64,000 bases of DNA from Chrysogorgia sp. JL179-B06 (taxonomy: Eukaryota; Cnidaria; Anthozoa; Scleralcyonacea; Chrysogorgiidae): assembly GCA_035772405.1 (NCBI GenBank), contig JAYKKM010000209.1, positions 2,382,501-2,446,500 of the forward strand, read 5' to 3'. Made by a program: the position numbers and the translations under genes. The notes under the pieces were generated by a model, which made no database searches, was not told the DNA's origin, and saw only the letters and a list, made by a program, of their open reading frames with translations. Numbering within the stretch: the first letter of the stretch is position 1; every line of letters starts with the position of its first letter. Shown here piece after piece: positions 34,116-45,214 of the stretch.

Positions 34116-36462
34116 ATGGCGGAAAGTAATGGAGGTGATGGAAAAACAACGAAAAAAAAAACAACAAACAGAGGTATTGTATGGCCACATTCTGCAACGT
34201 TTGCGTTGCTGAACATTTGGAAAGAGGAAAGTATTCGTTTAGCACTGGAAAACACCAAATCACCTAGGAAAACAAGAGCAATCTATCAACAAATAATGGC
34301 AAGTCAGAGTTTATTTCTTTTTTGTATTAATAATTAAAACGTTTTAATTTTGTTTGTCAGTATTGCAAAAAAAAAGCGTTTGTTATACGTAGCTAGTGGT
34401 ATTGTATTGTACACTTCTGCAGTTTTTGTATAGTTTTTTACTGTATTATGTATTAAAAGACTCGCATGTTCATCTGTATAGACGCAATTGCACCAGAAAG
34501 GTTTCACGCAATATACACTTACCAATATTATGAACAAAGTGAAAAAACTCAAGCAGCGATTCAAAAAAGAAGCAGACAAACAAAAGAAAAGTGGTAATGG
34601 CAGGGGGAAACAATGGAAAATTTTCACAAACCTGGATGAAATAATTGGTCATAGGCCCAATGTTTGTCCCGAATATTGTATCGATACATCAGCTAGTGAC
34701 AAAGAGAAAACAGAAGAAGACGAGGAAGAAGGTAGTAGAGGTGGACATTTTTGCTTTTGTGATAAATATGTTTTTAATTTTCATTCCCGCCCCCTATACT
34801 TACCCCTTTCTCTCTTAGAGTACAGTATATATTTACAAAAAATATAATAGCTTCACTGATGTAATTTTTGCATTGTTTTTGCTTATTAGTGTTACAAAGC
34901 TTGAAAGAAAAATATTGCAAAACTGTTAGTGAAACTTGCAGGAAGTGTGGATATGAAGTCGATCTTTGTACAGCTGGTACACACGAAAGTAATGGAAGTG
35001 TTAAGGTGTATGCAGAGGCTGATAAATTCATATGCCCTGTGTGTTTCTCAGATAACAAGTCTGACCAAGGTGCTGATTATAATATTTATTATCAAATGAT
35101 TTTAACTTCGTTGTATTATTTCTTATTTATTTATTTTCTATTTGTAGAAGACTTTGAATGCAATGAAGAATCCACTGAGATTGGGCTAAATGGTATTGAA
35201 AATTTGTTTATTTGTAGATATTGTTTATGAAGCGTGTTTACTCAACAACTTAATTTTTTTCATTAGCCTCATTTCAAACTAAGTTATTTTTGTAATTCCA
35301 TTTTTAATTTAGTTTTCTCAATTTCTGATCAAAGCCAACTTTTTTCCAAATATATGTAGCTGTGCATAAGTAGAAAAATTGGTGTTGTGTGCATACTAAA
35401 TAGCTTTAGTTAATCGCCATGAGTGATTAAAATGTAGAGGAGTATAAATAAATTGAACATTTTAAAATTGACAGTTTATTTTTTTGGATAGAATCTACAG
35501 AATTAAATGAGGACAAAGTAGAGTTACTTGCTAAAAAAGGCAAGTGAAATCATGTCAAATAATATACTGTATTAAAAATGTATCAATAAAATGTTCAGTA
35601 CTAAATATAAAATCTCTATTATAATGCATTTTATTTGCTTTAGATTTAGCCAAGTCCAAAGACTGTAAGAACATGAAGCCTCCTAAAAAGAAAAGCAACT
35701 TTGAAAAAGGAATAGAACTGGTTTGCCAAAAATTTGACGTTGCAACGGAAAAAGAGATAGATTGTACTGTTTAATGCACTCTTGCCCCAATGGCCTCGTT
35801 TTCATATGGTTATTTCCTCATGTTTCGTGCACAATAAGGTTGAGGATCGGCTTGTAATTGGGCTGAATGTCGAAGAAACTTATTTGTGCACAAAACATAA
35901 AGATATAACCTTTATATGCCCATGCAATGCTTTTAACAGGCTAGATGGAAACAACGCCAGTGGGGAAAAAGCGCAATAAACAGTAAAGTCTGTTATTTCT
36001 GAAAACTTACTTTTTTGCTATAATAATACACCATGGCAGCTAAACATTCATTCTAAAGTATTGGGTGGAATGTGGATTGCCAACCTTAAAATGTTTATAC
36101 TTTAAGCATTTTAATTTAAGTTAATAATTATACTATTTAATACTGTTTAGGTTCATGAAAGTTGAGGAGGCAAGGCACAAAAGCAAATAGAAATTGAAAA
36201 TCAGAGGAGAGAGCAAGAAAGGAAGCATGAATTAAAATTGTTTAAATTACTTTTGGAGCATAAGCCTACTTATAACCAGCATGGAAGCCTTGACACAATG
36301 CTTCCATTAAGTATGGCAACATCAAGCACTTCATCTCTTCCTCACAATTTCCAATTCGATCAATGGGGCCACCAAAATAATAGCATGTACCAACCAATGG
36401 CAAGCAGTTCTACCAGTGACCACCTCTGTTCTGATCAGGATGCTGAATACACAACACTTTAA
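34116..36462 (+). pseudogene. Harbinger Myb/SANT-like DNA-binding gene, multi-exon
   Basis: Exon 1 (34116-34298) begins 'MAESNGGDGKTTKK' and holds 'IVWPHSATFALLNIWKEESI', a trihelix/Myb_DNA-bind_4 opening; exon 2 (from 34482) holds 'YTLTNIMNKVKKLKQRFKKE' and an acidic tail. Later pieces carry a Cys-pair motif 'CRKCGYEVDLC..ICPVC' (about 34890-35070), 'DFECNEESTEIG' (35148), 'ESTELNEDKVELL' (35490) and 'KKKSNFEKGIELVCQKFD' (35640). The last is a coiled-coil end 'QIEIENQRREQERKHELK' with a Gln/Ser-rich C-terminus to 36460. The partner protein of Harbinger transposases delivers the nuclease to the DNA ends. Exon 1 and the 35.5-kb exon end in GCAAGT, suggesting GC-AG introns. One-base slips near 36175 and a stop at 35772 suggest inactivation, though unseen exons are possible. 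Confidence 0.65.
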
Positions 36463-37360
36463 CTCTTAATGCAGCTGTTTCACTTGTTCGTAGTTGTTTA
36501 TAATTGTTAATTTATATTTGTAGTTGTTGTTCTTATTATGAGCAAGTCATGTCTTTTAAGACATGTCTGTTTTACACTACTGACTAGGTAAATTTACTCA
36601 CAAATAGTGGAGTGAAAAACAAATTTTGGCAATACAATATGACTGGTTAGTAGAAATATTTGTTGCAAAAAACCACAAAGCTGAAATTTGGTTTTGGCTT
36701 TGTGCGAATACATTTGCCCAGGGAAAAACTGGCTTTACACAAAGTATTAGTAGTGAAATTTATATTAGTTTGTTTGTGTTACAAACTGTAAAAACAGTGT
36801 ACTGACAGTTATATTTTATTATTAATAAGGCTTACAGTAAAGGCACTTAGTTTATATGTATGTCCAGTACCAGGTGTGTAGGCTAGGAATGAGGTTGGGG
36901 GGATAGGAAGCTCCATAATCTTGCCCAAGGAGCTAATGCCATTTCATTGGCTTTGGGGAAGAATTCTGATGGTAAAAAATTATATATGTGTAAATTGCAA
37001 TTGCATGCTGGTTATCTTTTAGCTGCAAATACTGTACTTTAATGAAACCCTATTATATATTAATACATTGCCCCTGCCCCCCCCCCCCCCAATTCCTACA
37101 CACACCCCTGTCTAATATGTTGTTGCAAATGGGTGATTGAGAGCTGATAGCCTTGTGCACTCATTGTTTGCCTTCCATGAAATTCAGTAAATTTCCCACA
37201 TAACTAGCAGCTTCTATCTTATATATTGGGAAACACTGTTGATATTCTTGTCTGTTTTAGCAAATTTAAATGTAAACACATGAGGCATCTGCTTTAATAA
37301 AGTACAGCCACCTACGAGCCGCCACTGCCAATATTTACTCCAGCATCTGAAATAAAAAAA
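36463..37360. other. Harbinger internal spacer between convergent genes
   Basis: No coding sequence. A C-rich homopolymer run lies at about 37075-37090. Confidence 0.6.
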
Positions 37361-38608
37361 TCAGCTAATTAATGCATCCCTAATAACAGAGGAGTCCTGC
37401 CTTTGCAGGAGGTCTTGTACTGGATATCCATCCTGTGCATCTGCAGCATTTGCTACTTCCACTTCAAGTAACCAATCATCAAGAACTTCTTCATGACTAA
37501 TTTCACACAAATTGTGTACAATACATGAAGCTGCTACGGCAGTGGTTACATTCATCACATTCATGTCAACCTTTTTCAAAAACCGTCTAAACCGGCCTTT
37601 CCAGCGACCAAAAGTGTTTTCTACAGTCATTCGTGCTCTACTCAAACGATAGTTGAAACGCTTGTGGGCAATTGGCATATCAGGGCTGTGTGGATATGGT
37701 TTCATGAGCCAAGAAAGTAACGGGTATGCTGCATCTCCCAGTATCAAAGGTTTAACGGTTGTTCCATCGATCTGTTCAGAAACGTTTGCATCAAACAATC
37801 TTCCTTCCATACCTAGCTGATACAACTTAGAGTTGGAAAGAACACGTGCATCATGCACACTCCCAGGCCAACCAACAACAAAATCCCGAAATAAATAGCC
37901 ACTGTCAACCACAGCTTGCATTACAATGCTGTGATATTTCTTTCTGTTCACATGGTCTGCTTGATTTTCAGTCGGAGCAACTATGGGTATACGTGTTCCA
38001 TCAATGGCACCACAACAATGGAAAGCCCCATTTTTCTCGATATGCTTTAATAATTTCACCAAGCTCACCACCTTTTGGCAAAAACACAAATGATGATTTT
38101 AAGACTTTTATTAATGCTTGGCAGACTTCCCTTATACAGTTGCAGACAAATGCAGTTGATACACAAAACAAATTAGCAATAGTGCGGTATTCTGATGTGC
38201 TTGCCAAAAAGTATAAAGTTATCGCTAATCTGCACTTGCATGAAACAGTATGACGTAGCCTTGTGGTCTTATGAGTTATTTCATTCTCAATAGAAACTAG
38301 TAAGTACTGAAAGGTTCGTCTCGAAACTCAAAAGTTCGCATACCATCTCTGTTCGTCAAACAAAGTATCAGCCATTACAAACCATGCACCACTTTTAGGA
38401 AACATCCAGACATGGCGTTCTCTGAAATGTGCGGCGAGAATTGGCAATAAAAGCCTCATTTCCCTCTTTCTTGCAATGCGTTTCAAGAGACGTTGGAATG
38501 AATAGTCTGTTCGTCATCATAATTCATATTTTTTTTCACAAATTGCCTTTTGCAGTTTACTATTTGACGATACAAAAAGAAAACGTAATTTGAATCATTG
38601 TCCGCCAT
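37361..38608 (-). pseudogene. HARBI1-like: HARBI1-type Harbinger transposase (DDE nuclease)
   Basis: The C-terminal 242 codons are open (37361-38089) and contain the nuclease core: 'GAIDGTRIPI' (first Asp), 'WPGSVHDARV', 'LILGDAAYPL' (second Asp) and 'TVENTFGRWKGRFRR' (Glu), then 'AAASCIVHNLCE'. Upstream (38001-38253) is the helix-turn-helix part 'SEYRTIANLFCVSTAFVCN'. Further upstream are 'FRERHVWMF', 'TLFDEQRW' and 'SRRTFQYLL', extending to an ATG at 38608. The family is about 350 residues, so nearly the whole protein is here. It is inactive through a TGA near 38333, a homopolymer slip near 38035 and a frame change near 38490. All three catalytic acids survive. Confidence 0.85.
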
Positions 38609-38821
38609 ATTGATTACCTTCACAGCGCATGCGTCCTGCTTATGCCAACTGGGCAAGCTAAGAGAAGGCTCAGCTAACTAGCCGTGCCGTGCCAGTTTCT
38701 AGTCGTGCTAATTTTACGAAAAAATGGTGAAAAAATCGAAGTGTAAACGACTTGTGCCGTTTCTACAAAGCGGCACCCATGCCAGTTTTTACCTGTGCCG
38801 TGCCAATTTCTTGCAAGTGTC

Positions 38822-39370
38822 TATAGCCAGAGATTTAGTTTTTCGGAGCTTGAGAGCAAAGAAAAACTAATTTCAAAGAAGACACTTGACAAGGATGCTG
38901 TTCCAACTGTGGATGAAATAAGTCCCTCAAAGTCAAACCCAACGGAGTTAGACGATAGACAACAGGTAAGTTGTAGTATTTTGATCCTGTTTCGAGCAAG
39001 CGATATTTCTAAACCTGTCAAGAGTTACGGTATTTACAAACACACTATTTCATTCAAGCAAAACTAGTTAACTGTTAGTTATACAAAATATTATTCTTTC
39101 TCATGATATTGAAATCAATTTTAGGTATGGCGTCCTGTTGATAGCATGCTATCCTGGTCAAAAGATTGTCATTCCGCTGAGACCTCGACAGAGATAGGCT
39201 GGAATTGGGTGATAGGTTTCATTCATCGACAAATCCACACATGTGCCTGTCATGATATCAATCATTGTGATCAAGCCAATTATGTTACAACTAGCATACA
39301 AGAATCACAAAATCATCGAAAGAATGTGAGGTTTAAAAAAAATTTCTGCAATATAAACAAAAAGTTGTAA
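38822..39370 (+). pseudogene. THAP-domain transposase, copy A, 3' part
   Basis: Continues copy A beyond the Harbinger insertion. 'RFSFSELESKEKLISKKTL' and 'DKDAVPTVDEISPSK' include the A-V-P-T box that closes a THAP domain, up to a GTAAGT donor at 38966. After an AG at 39124 a second exon begins 'VWRPVDSMLSWSKDCHSAE' and then turns into the 5' flank sequence of copy B (from about 39200). Copy A therefore lacks its transposase core. Confidence 0.6.
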
Positions 39371-39719
39371 GAGACAAAATGTTATGCTTTGTTATTGGTT
39401 AAATTGCATATGATGTAACATGAATTATGTTTGTACTATTTGTGTTGATAATAACATTATTTAGAGTGCAATTTGGGAAAAACATGCATTTGTGACTTTT
39501 AAAGTGCATATGACACGAACATTTTTCATATTCAAATTTTTCATTTGCCATAACGTTAGGTTTGACTGTTGTGTATTCATTTTGCTGGGTTATTCGGTCC
39601 ACTTCTTGTACAAAGTGTGTATTTTCACCAAAGATGTTAGCTATGTTGGTGCGAAAAATAATGGCTCGGCCATATTGACGCTGTAACGTCACACCATTTG
39701 AACGCGCGCGCCCAGCCGC

Positions 39720-41409
39720 ATGTTATGCAAAGGAGGTAAACAAACGAATGATAGCTTGCACAAATAGTAAAAAATACTGCGGTTTATATTGTGTTGCTGA
39801 CGGACCTAATCAGCTAAGCTTTAAAAATACATATATACGGAAGGTATATCGATGCAGGTTTTCCCCTCAAATCCAGTTAGAAAGAGAAAATGGACAGTTT
39901 TGTTTGGAGGCACAGATCAGGGTTTGAACCGAAGAAATATTCTGCACTTTGCTCCATGCATTTTGAGCCATCGTGTTATAGCCAGAGATTTAGTTTTTCG
40001 GAGCTTGAGAGCAAAGAAAAACTAATTTCAAAGAAGACACTTGAAAAGGATGCTATTCCAACTGTGATGAAATAAGTCCCTCAAAGTCAAACCCAACGGA
40101 GTTAGACGATAGATGACAGGTAAGTTGTAGTATTTTGATCCTGTTTCGAGCAAGCGATACTTATAAACCTGTCAAGAGTTACGGTATTTACAAACACACT
40201 ATTTCATTCAAGCAAAACCAGTTAACTGTTGTTAGTTACACAAAATATTATTCTTTCTCATGATATTGAAATCAATTTTAGGTATGGCATCTTGTTGATC
40301 ACACGCCATCCTGGTCAAAAGATTGTCCTTCCGCTGAGACCTCAACGGAGACAAAGCCCCAAAACAATTGTTGATGTTAATGATGTCAAACGTTGTTCTG
40401 GAGCCTGAACAAGAATCTTCAAAGGCAACTGAAAATTTAATTGAAGCCAGCCGCTGGTGAATGCGTTAAATCTCCTCCCATGTTGTCGTTCCGCCACCAA
40501 AGCCGGAAGGAGAATGAGAGAACTGTGTGACATTAAAATCCAAAGTGCTTGCTCTTCAGAAGAAATGCAGCAGACTTAGGAAACAATTGAACAATAAAAA
40601 AGGATCTGAAAATTTGCAAGAACGGGATTGGGAACCACTGCGCATTGGAGAGGACCCTACAGACGTCGTTGAAACGATTGATTTGACATGCAAGGAGAAT
40701 ATGATTGAAAGTAACAGTGATGACGATGGTGATACATTTTCTGACTGTGAGGAGGAAATGGAAACTGAAAGTTCCAAAAGCATGACTGGTGATGAAGATC
40801 ACTCTGATGTCAGTGATGAAGAAACAGAGAAGGCACTGAGATCAGGTACTATATACAGGTTTTATTTTATATAAAGAAACTCGCTGTTCATGATCATTTC
40901 TGTATGACGATTTATATTTTTATTTAGTTATATATACTCTGCATTCTCTCATCCAAATGAGACAAAATTCTTAGTGTTTTACACTAGTCTTTTACACTAG
41001 TCTTTTATCACTGTTTTGCTTCAAATGCAAAACAAGTGGCCCCAAAGTGACCATGAAGAAGCAAAGAGGTACCATGGTGAAAGTGATTCAGGAATGCAGT
41101 GTTTGTAAAGAGAATCACTTTCAATGGACATCATAGCCACTTGTTCTTGGGAAATACCCTGCTGGGAATGTTTTTCTGAGTTTTTCTGTTCTGCTTGCTG
41201 AGGCTTCCATCAGCAAAATATTACTGGTTTTCAAGCACCTGCACCTATCAGTATACAGCATCAGGATATACTTCAGACACCAGTCTGAATTGTTGTTCCC
41301 TGCTGTGATTCAACACTGGAATACCTATCAGAGTAGTCTACTACATTCATGGAAAGGACAGAAAAACATGGTTTGGAGTGGTGACGCCAGATTCGATTCA
41401 ATGGCTCAC
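39720..41409 (+). pseudogene. THAP-domain DDE transposase, copy B, 3'-truncated
   Basis: This copy has no Harbinger insertion: the C-x2-H box and 'QRFSFSELESKEKLISKKTL' are contiguous near 39930-40060. A donor GTAAGT at about 40120 and an acceptor at 40283 follow. ORF 40527-40874 holds a leucine-rich coiled coil 'VLALQKKCSRLRKQL' and a long acidic region. From about 41020 broken frames give 'PLVLGKYPAGNVFLS', 'ASISKILLVFKHLHLS', 'LLFPAVIQHWNTYQ' and 'WSGDARFDSMAHSA', in which the Asp probably is the first catalytic residue. The copy ends at 41409 in a TA/TGTA microsatellite. The domain order THAP, coiled coil, DDE is clear; the superfamily (P, Kolobok or another) is not. Confidence 0.65.
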
Positions 41410-41439
41410 AGTGCAATATATATATATATATGTATGTAT

Positions 41440-41880
41440 GTATTGGGCTATAATTTACATAATCGTTTGGCGAGGGCTAAAGTATATCCCATAGAACGAG
41501 AAAGGGGTTCGTCTAAGTGTGGAAAATTAGCTTGTAAGACGTGTCTTAATGTGTGTGAAACAAGTACCTTTGAGGGTTTTGTTGATAAAAAGAAATACAA
41601 GATTAATCATGACCTTTGTTGTGATAGTCAGTGCATTGTCTATTCGCTGACCTGCAAAATATATGGAAAACAATATGTTGGGCAAACCGTCAACAAGTTT
41701 AGATTGTGGTGAGATAATTACAGGTCCTGCAACAAGAAAGCCCTTAAGGGGTGGCGACCACAGAAAGAACTACAACTTCATTTCCAAGGCGAAGGTCATA
41801 ATGGATTATTAAACGATTGTTATATTACTTTTATTGGCATTTGTTATTTTATTTTAATTAAACTAGGTTAATATTCGGTT
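41440..41880 (+). pseudogene. Penelope-like element, GIY-YIG endonuclease end
   Basis: Starting abruptly after the microsatellite, the frame reads 'NLHNRLARAKVYPIERERG' and 'KTCLNVCETSTFEGFV'. It then gives 'CIVYSLTCKIYGKQYVGQT', the GIY-YIG core with its V-Y and Y-V-G halves, followed by an Arg before a stop at 41710. The next frame continues 'QLHFQGEGHNGLLNDC'. This is the C-terminal nuclease of Penelope-like retroelements, which nicks target DNA for cDNA priming. No reverse transcriptase precedes it, so it is a 5'-truncated insertion. Another PLE relic (RT part) lies at 58.5-59.9 kb. Confidence 0.75.
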
Positions 41881-42006
41881 ATGTAAAGTAGCTATGGCTG
41901 AAGGTATAAAATCTTGTCTATTTTGTAATTTGGGTTTATATTGTGATAAAGACGAAAGTCGAAACGTCAAATGATGTAGTTGTTGACTAAATTATATACA
42001 TTTTTG

Positions 42007-42008
<2 letters not shown>

Positions 42009-42038
<30 letters not shown>
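42009..42038. repeat. (TA)n microsatellite
   Basis: About 30 bp of alternating TA between the Penelope fragment and the LINE relic. Confidence 0.85.
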
Positions 42039-42039
<1 letters not shown>

Positions 42040-42182
42040 AAAAGTATTTCAACATGTTTAACTTTTTCGTATGTATAAATATTTTTTAGTTTCGCAACTG
42101 AGTTTCGCACATATCCCAGATGATAGAACAATAATAAAAAAGGGGGAGGACCACACTGTTAAATAGTATGATACAGGCCTCT

Positions 42183-43130
42183 CTAGAAAGTACTAGACGA
42201 GATCTTTTTGCCTAGACGAGATCTTTTTGCCAGGTAATCTATATGGTCATTCCAAGATAAGTTTGAATCAAGAATGACACCTAGATACTTAAATGTATAA
42301 GCTCGAGATAAAATGGTGTCATTGGCTTTAACAGTAAATTTAACTAAACTTAATCTTTGATTAGTACCCACATTAGCATAACTTTGGTATTATCATAATT
42401 AGGAACAAGAAGTTATTGCTAAGCCAATTGATTATACTGTTAAGATCTTGAGTTCGGCTATTTTAATTCTCAGAAATTGACTTACTACAAAAGTAAAGCA
42501 TAAAAGCGCACACTACAAGAGTTCGTAATAGTATGCAAATTATTAATATAAATGATGAATAGTAGACCCCTGAGGTACACCAAATAGAATAGGCTGTGGG
42601 TTGGAGGTCACACCATTAGCAGTAATAGTTTGCGATCTACCAGTGAGATAAGCCTTAAACCATTGCAACGAAGACTTACAAAAACCTAACACAGAAAGTT
42701 TATCAAATAGTTTATTGTGGTCTAAAGTGTCAAAGGCTTTTGAGAGGTCCAAAAATACCATCCCATCAGCTGTCCCTTGTCTATGTTATGCAGTTAATTA
42801 TTGGTGACATCAGTCAAGCAGGTAGTTGAGTGGAGAGGTCTAAATACCGATTGGTAGATAGATAGGATGTTATTTTCATGCAGGAAAGAATAAACCATGT
42901 TGTGAACTGCACGGTTCCAAAATCTTAGCAAACAATACCGAAATAGGTCTGAAAATTTTGATCCAGTTTTGTGAACAGGTGTCACTATGGCATGCTTCCA
43001 GTCAGATGGTATTGAGTCTTCATTTATAGTTCGATTTAGCAGTACTGTTAGTGGCTTGGCAATTTCGTGAGAGCCATCTTTCAGAAGGCGAGCCAGCATG
43101 TTTGTTAGACAAGTGGACTTACTTGTTTTG
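42183..43130 (-). pseudogene. CR1-like LINE reverse transcriptase relic
   Basis: On the minus strand three pieces follow in order. 42794-43099 has 'LLKDGSHEIAKPLTVLLNRT' and 'IPSDWKHAIVTPVHKTGS', the start of the RT. 42543-42761 has 'MVFLDLSKAFDTLDHNKL' (motif A) and 'GVPQGS' (motif B). 42183-42371 has 'FKYLGVILDSNLSWNDHI' (the thumb-side motif). The segment that should hold the YADD motif between the last two is missing. A 19-bp tandem duplication (42193-42230) disturbs the 3' end. The motif style is that of CR1/L2-type LINEs. Confidence 0.75.
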
Positions 43131-43429
43131 ATACTCCCGAGTTGTTTTAAAACAAACTCTTTGCTAATCTGGTTCAGGCTGAATGAGTAACTAAGATTTG
43201 GATGGCCGTCTGCTTGTTGTTGCGAGTTGCTTTGGAACTGTCATACATTTAGTACTGCATTGTAGAAGTATTGAGCAAAACCATTACAGATTATCTGAGG
43301 TTCATAGGATAAGCCAATAACAGTGTCTTTTTATTGCACCTTTTAGTATTTTCCAGTTTTGAAAAACGTATTTTTCTATTCATAAAAATGTATTTTTCTA
43401 TCCATGGACCATCCATCAGAAAGAAAAGA
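43131..43429. other. LINE 5' remnants / no gene
   Basis: No separate feature. A short imperfect duplication of 'AAAAATGTATTTTTCTAT' lies at about 43361-43402. Confidence 0.4.
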
Positions 43430-43607
43430 AAAATATCCAGGATTTGGAAAATATGACAGACAGCAAAATTGGTGAAGGCACATTTGGCTGCTGTATGAAA
43501 AAAATCGAGATCATGTTGTTGCAGTCAAATATTTCATACACCACTCAGCAGCATCTGACATGGAGAAAGAAGTAATGATGATTAATCCATTTGATCATTC
43601 AGATACA
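43430..43607 (+). pseudogene. Protein kinase relic, exon 1 (N-lobe)
   Basis: 'MTDSKIGEGTFGCC' is a glycine-rich loop. One base later in frame, 'NRDHVVAVKYFIHH' supplies the V-A-V-K lysine and 'MEKEVMMINPFDHS' the alpha-C region with Glu. The frame changes inside an A-run after the Gly loop. A GT donor follows at 43608. The second exon lies 1.6 kb downstream. Confidence 0.6.
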
Positions 43608-44540
43608 GTATGCATGTGGAATTTTTTAAGTTAAAGTACTGTAGCCTCTGATCATGCAGTTTTTAATACTGCTCAAAATCTGGTTCCAGGATTCTGTTAA
43701 GTTGTTGTACATACCGTTCCCGCTAGTGTGTACTTTTCTATAATTTTCACAAAAATCGAGTAATCCACACTTTTTCAAGTGTGTTAAAACACCAGCATCC
43801 AAGTGATCAACATTTGTTACAGTGAATAACAAAAGTAAACATTTACCTAAAGTAAAAATTTACAGGAACCACCGAATACTTATTATAAAATATGAAACAA
43901 TGGATACTCTGAAGTTAATATTTTATTCTCAATATAAATATTTAAATGTTGGTAAGAACATCCAGTTCGACTGTAAAACCTTGTATTTACCCAATAAAGT
44001 CGTGTCAAAACTCTGCATACAAGTTCAGGGGGTGGAGAGATGTCAACTGACTGGTACATTAACCATAAGCCTACTACAGTGTAAGTCAAATTATACATGT
44101 ATTGTAAATATACATGTACAATAGTGCTGTATGTACTGTATTTTGTGTGTTCATTAAATAATTGTTATAAACAAGCTGTTGGGTGAGGGTGGTAGACATA
44201 CAGTGTATTACAGGCTTACATGTATATTTACTGTAGCTACATGCGTACATAAACAGTATTCACTGCACTGTTTAATAGGTGATAAAAATAATGCCAACAA
44301 CAAATGAAACTCACATTTGCTCTGTTTCTTAAATATTATTTTGAGCAACTATGTATATGTACATACTGAACATACTTGGTTTATACAAAACATCCACATG
44401 AATCGAGAGTTGTGAATTGTGCGGTTGACTCTTTGAATAGATTAACTTGTTCGCACTTTGCATATCTGTTCATACAGTATCTGTTTGCATATCCAACTTT
44501 ACTTCTTAACAGGAAACTTGTTTATTTTACTGTTACTAAT

Positions 44541-44600
44541 TACTATGGTACATCTAATTGGTATTGTATAATATACAGTACCAATTAGATGTACCATAGT
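44541..44600. repeat. 60-bp inverted repeat (hairpin)
   Basis: ACTATGGTACATCTAATTGGTA is answered by its exact reverse complement after a 16-bp loop. Could be a foldback terminus or a replication-slippage product. Confidence 0.8.
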
Positions 44601-44719
44601 AAAAAGGACAACTTGTTGATTATTGTGAATATGTCTACCCCAGATAATAATATAATAAATACAGTAATACTGCACATTAGTATAAACTAACTACATGTAT
44701 AGACTATTAATGCTCTATT

Positions 44720-45130
44720 TAACAATTAGACAATGAGCCGGAGTTTTCTATGAGCTGATCAACGAGACGCAGCCGAGTTGACTATCGCTCGGAGAAAACG
44801 AAAGCGAGTTGCCTAATTATTAAATAAGTAGTTGGACAACATATTTTGAAAAAAAACTCAACAGAAATCTTGGCTAAACGTATTTGAAAGTGACGGTTTT
44901 CGCTACTAATGGTTTATCACTCAATAGTCAGCGAGTGGCTCGGCCAATCAGAATACAGCATTCGTGATAGTCCCCTAGTTGGTTTATACTAATTCGTGAT
45001 AGCAAAAGGAGTCGCCTTTCAAGTGAATTTTGAGGTTTCAGGTCTGTTTTTAGATAATTTGTTTCAAATAATGTTTTGTCCGAATAGTTGGTTTATACTA
45101 AAATCGTTATAAAACTCTGGCTCATTGTCT
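44720..45130. repeat. Repeat block related to Crypton-type element flanks
   Basis: Phrases such as 'TTAACAATTAGACAA', 'GACTATCGCTC' and 'CCAATCAGAAT' recur with those at about 29600-29690 and 31210-31360 next to the two DUF3504 relics. This block is probably the end of a third copy that has lost its gene. Confidence 0.5.
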
Positions 45131-45214
45131 AATTGTGAATTATATTATACTGAAATTATATGAATATCCTAAGATTAAAATAATTATAATATTGTACATG
45201 TACTTATTTTTAAG

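Larger units (their letters stand above)
33891..38821. mobile_element. Harbinger-type DNA transposon (4.9 kb) inserted in THAP element
   Basis: The left end AGGCCCATTTACACTTGCAAG and the right end (reverse complement GACACTTGCAAGAAATTGG) share a terminal inverted repeat of 30 or more bp, continuing into GGCACGGCAC. The right end lacks about 10 outer bases. TATA flanks both sides (33887-33890, 38822-38825), and the empty site is visible in the second THAP copy at 39977-39980. It carries the two genes expected of PIF/Harbinger elements, a Myb/SANT-like DNA-binding protein (plus) and a HARBI1-type nuclease (minus), in convergent orientation. Confidence 0.85.
43608..45214. other. Intron-like interval of kinase relic with repeats
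   Basis: Non-coding; holds a 60-bp hairpin (44541-44600) and a block (about 44720-45130) resembling DNA near the Crypton-type relics. Confidence 0.45.

Noticed and set aside
34016..34258. Minus frame opposite Harbinger exon 1
   Set aside because: Shadow of the Myb/SANT-like exon.
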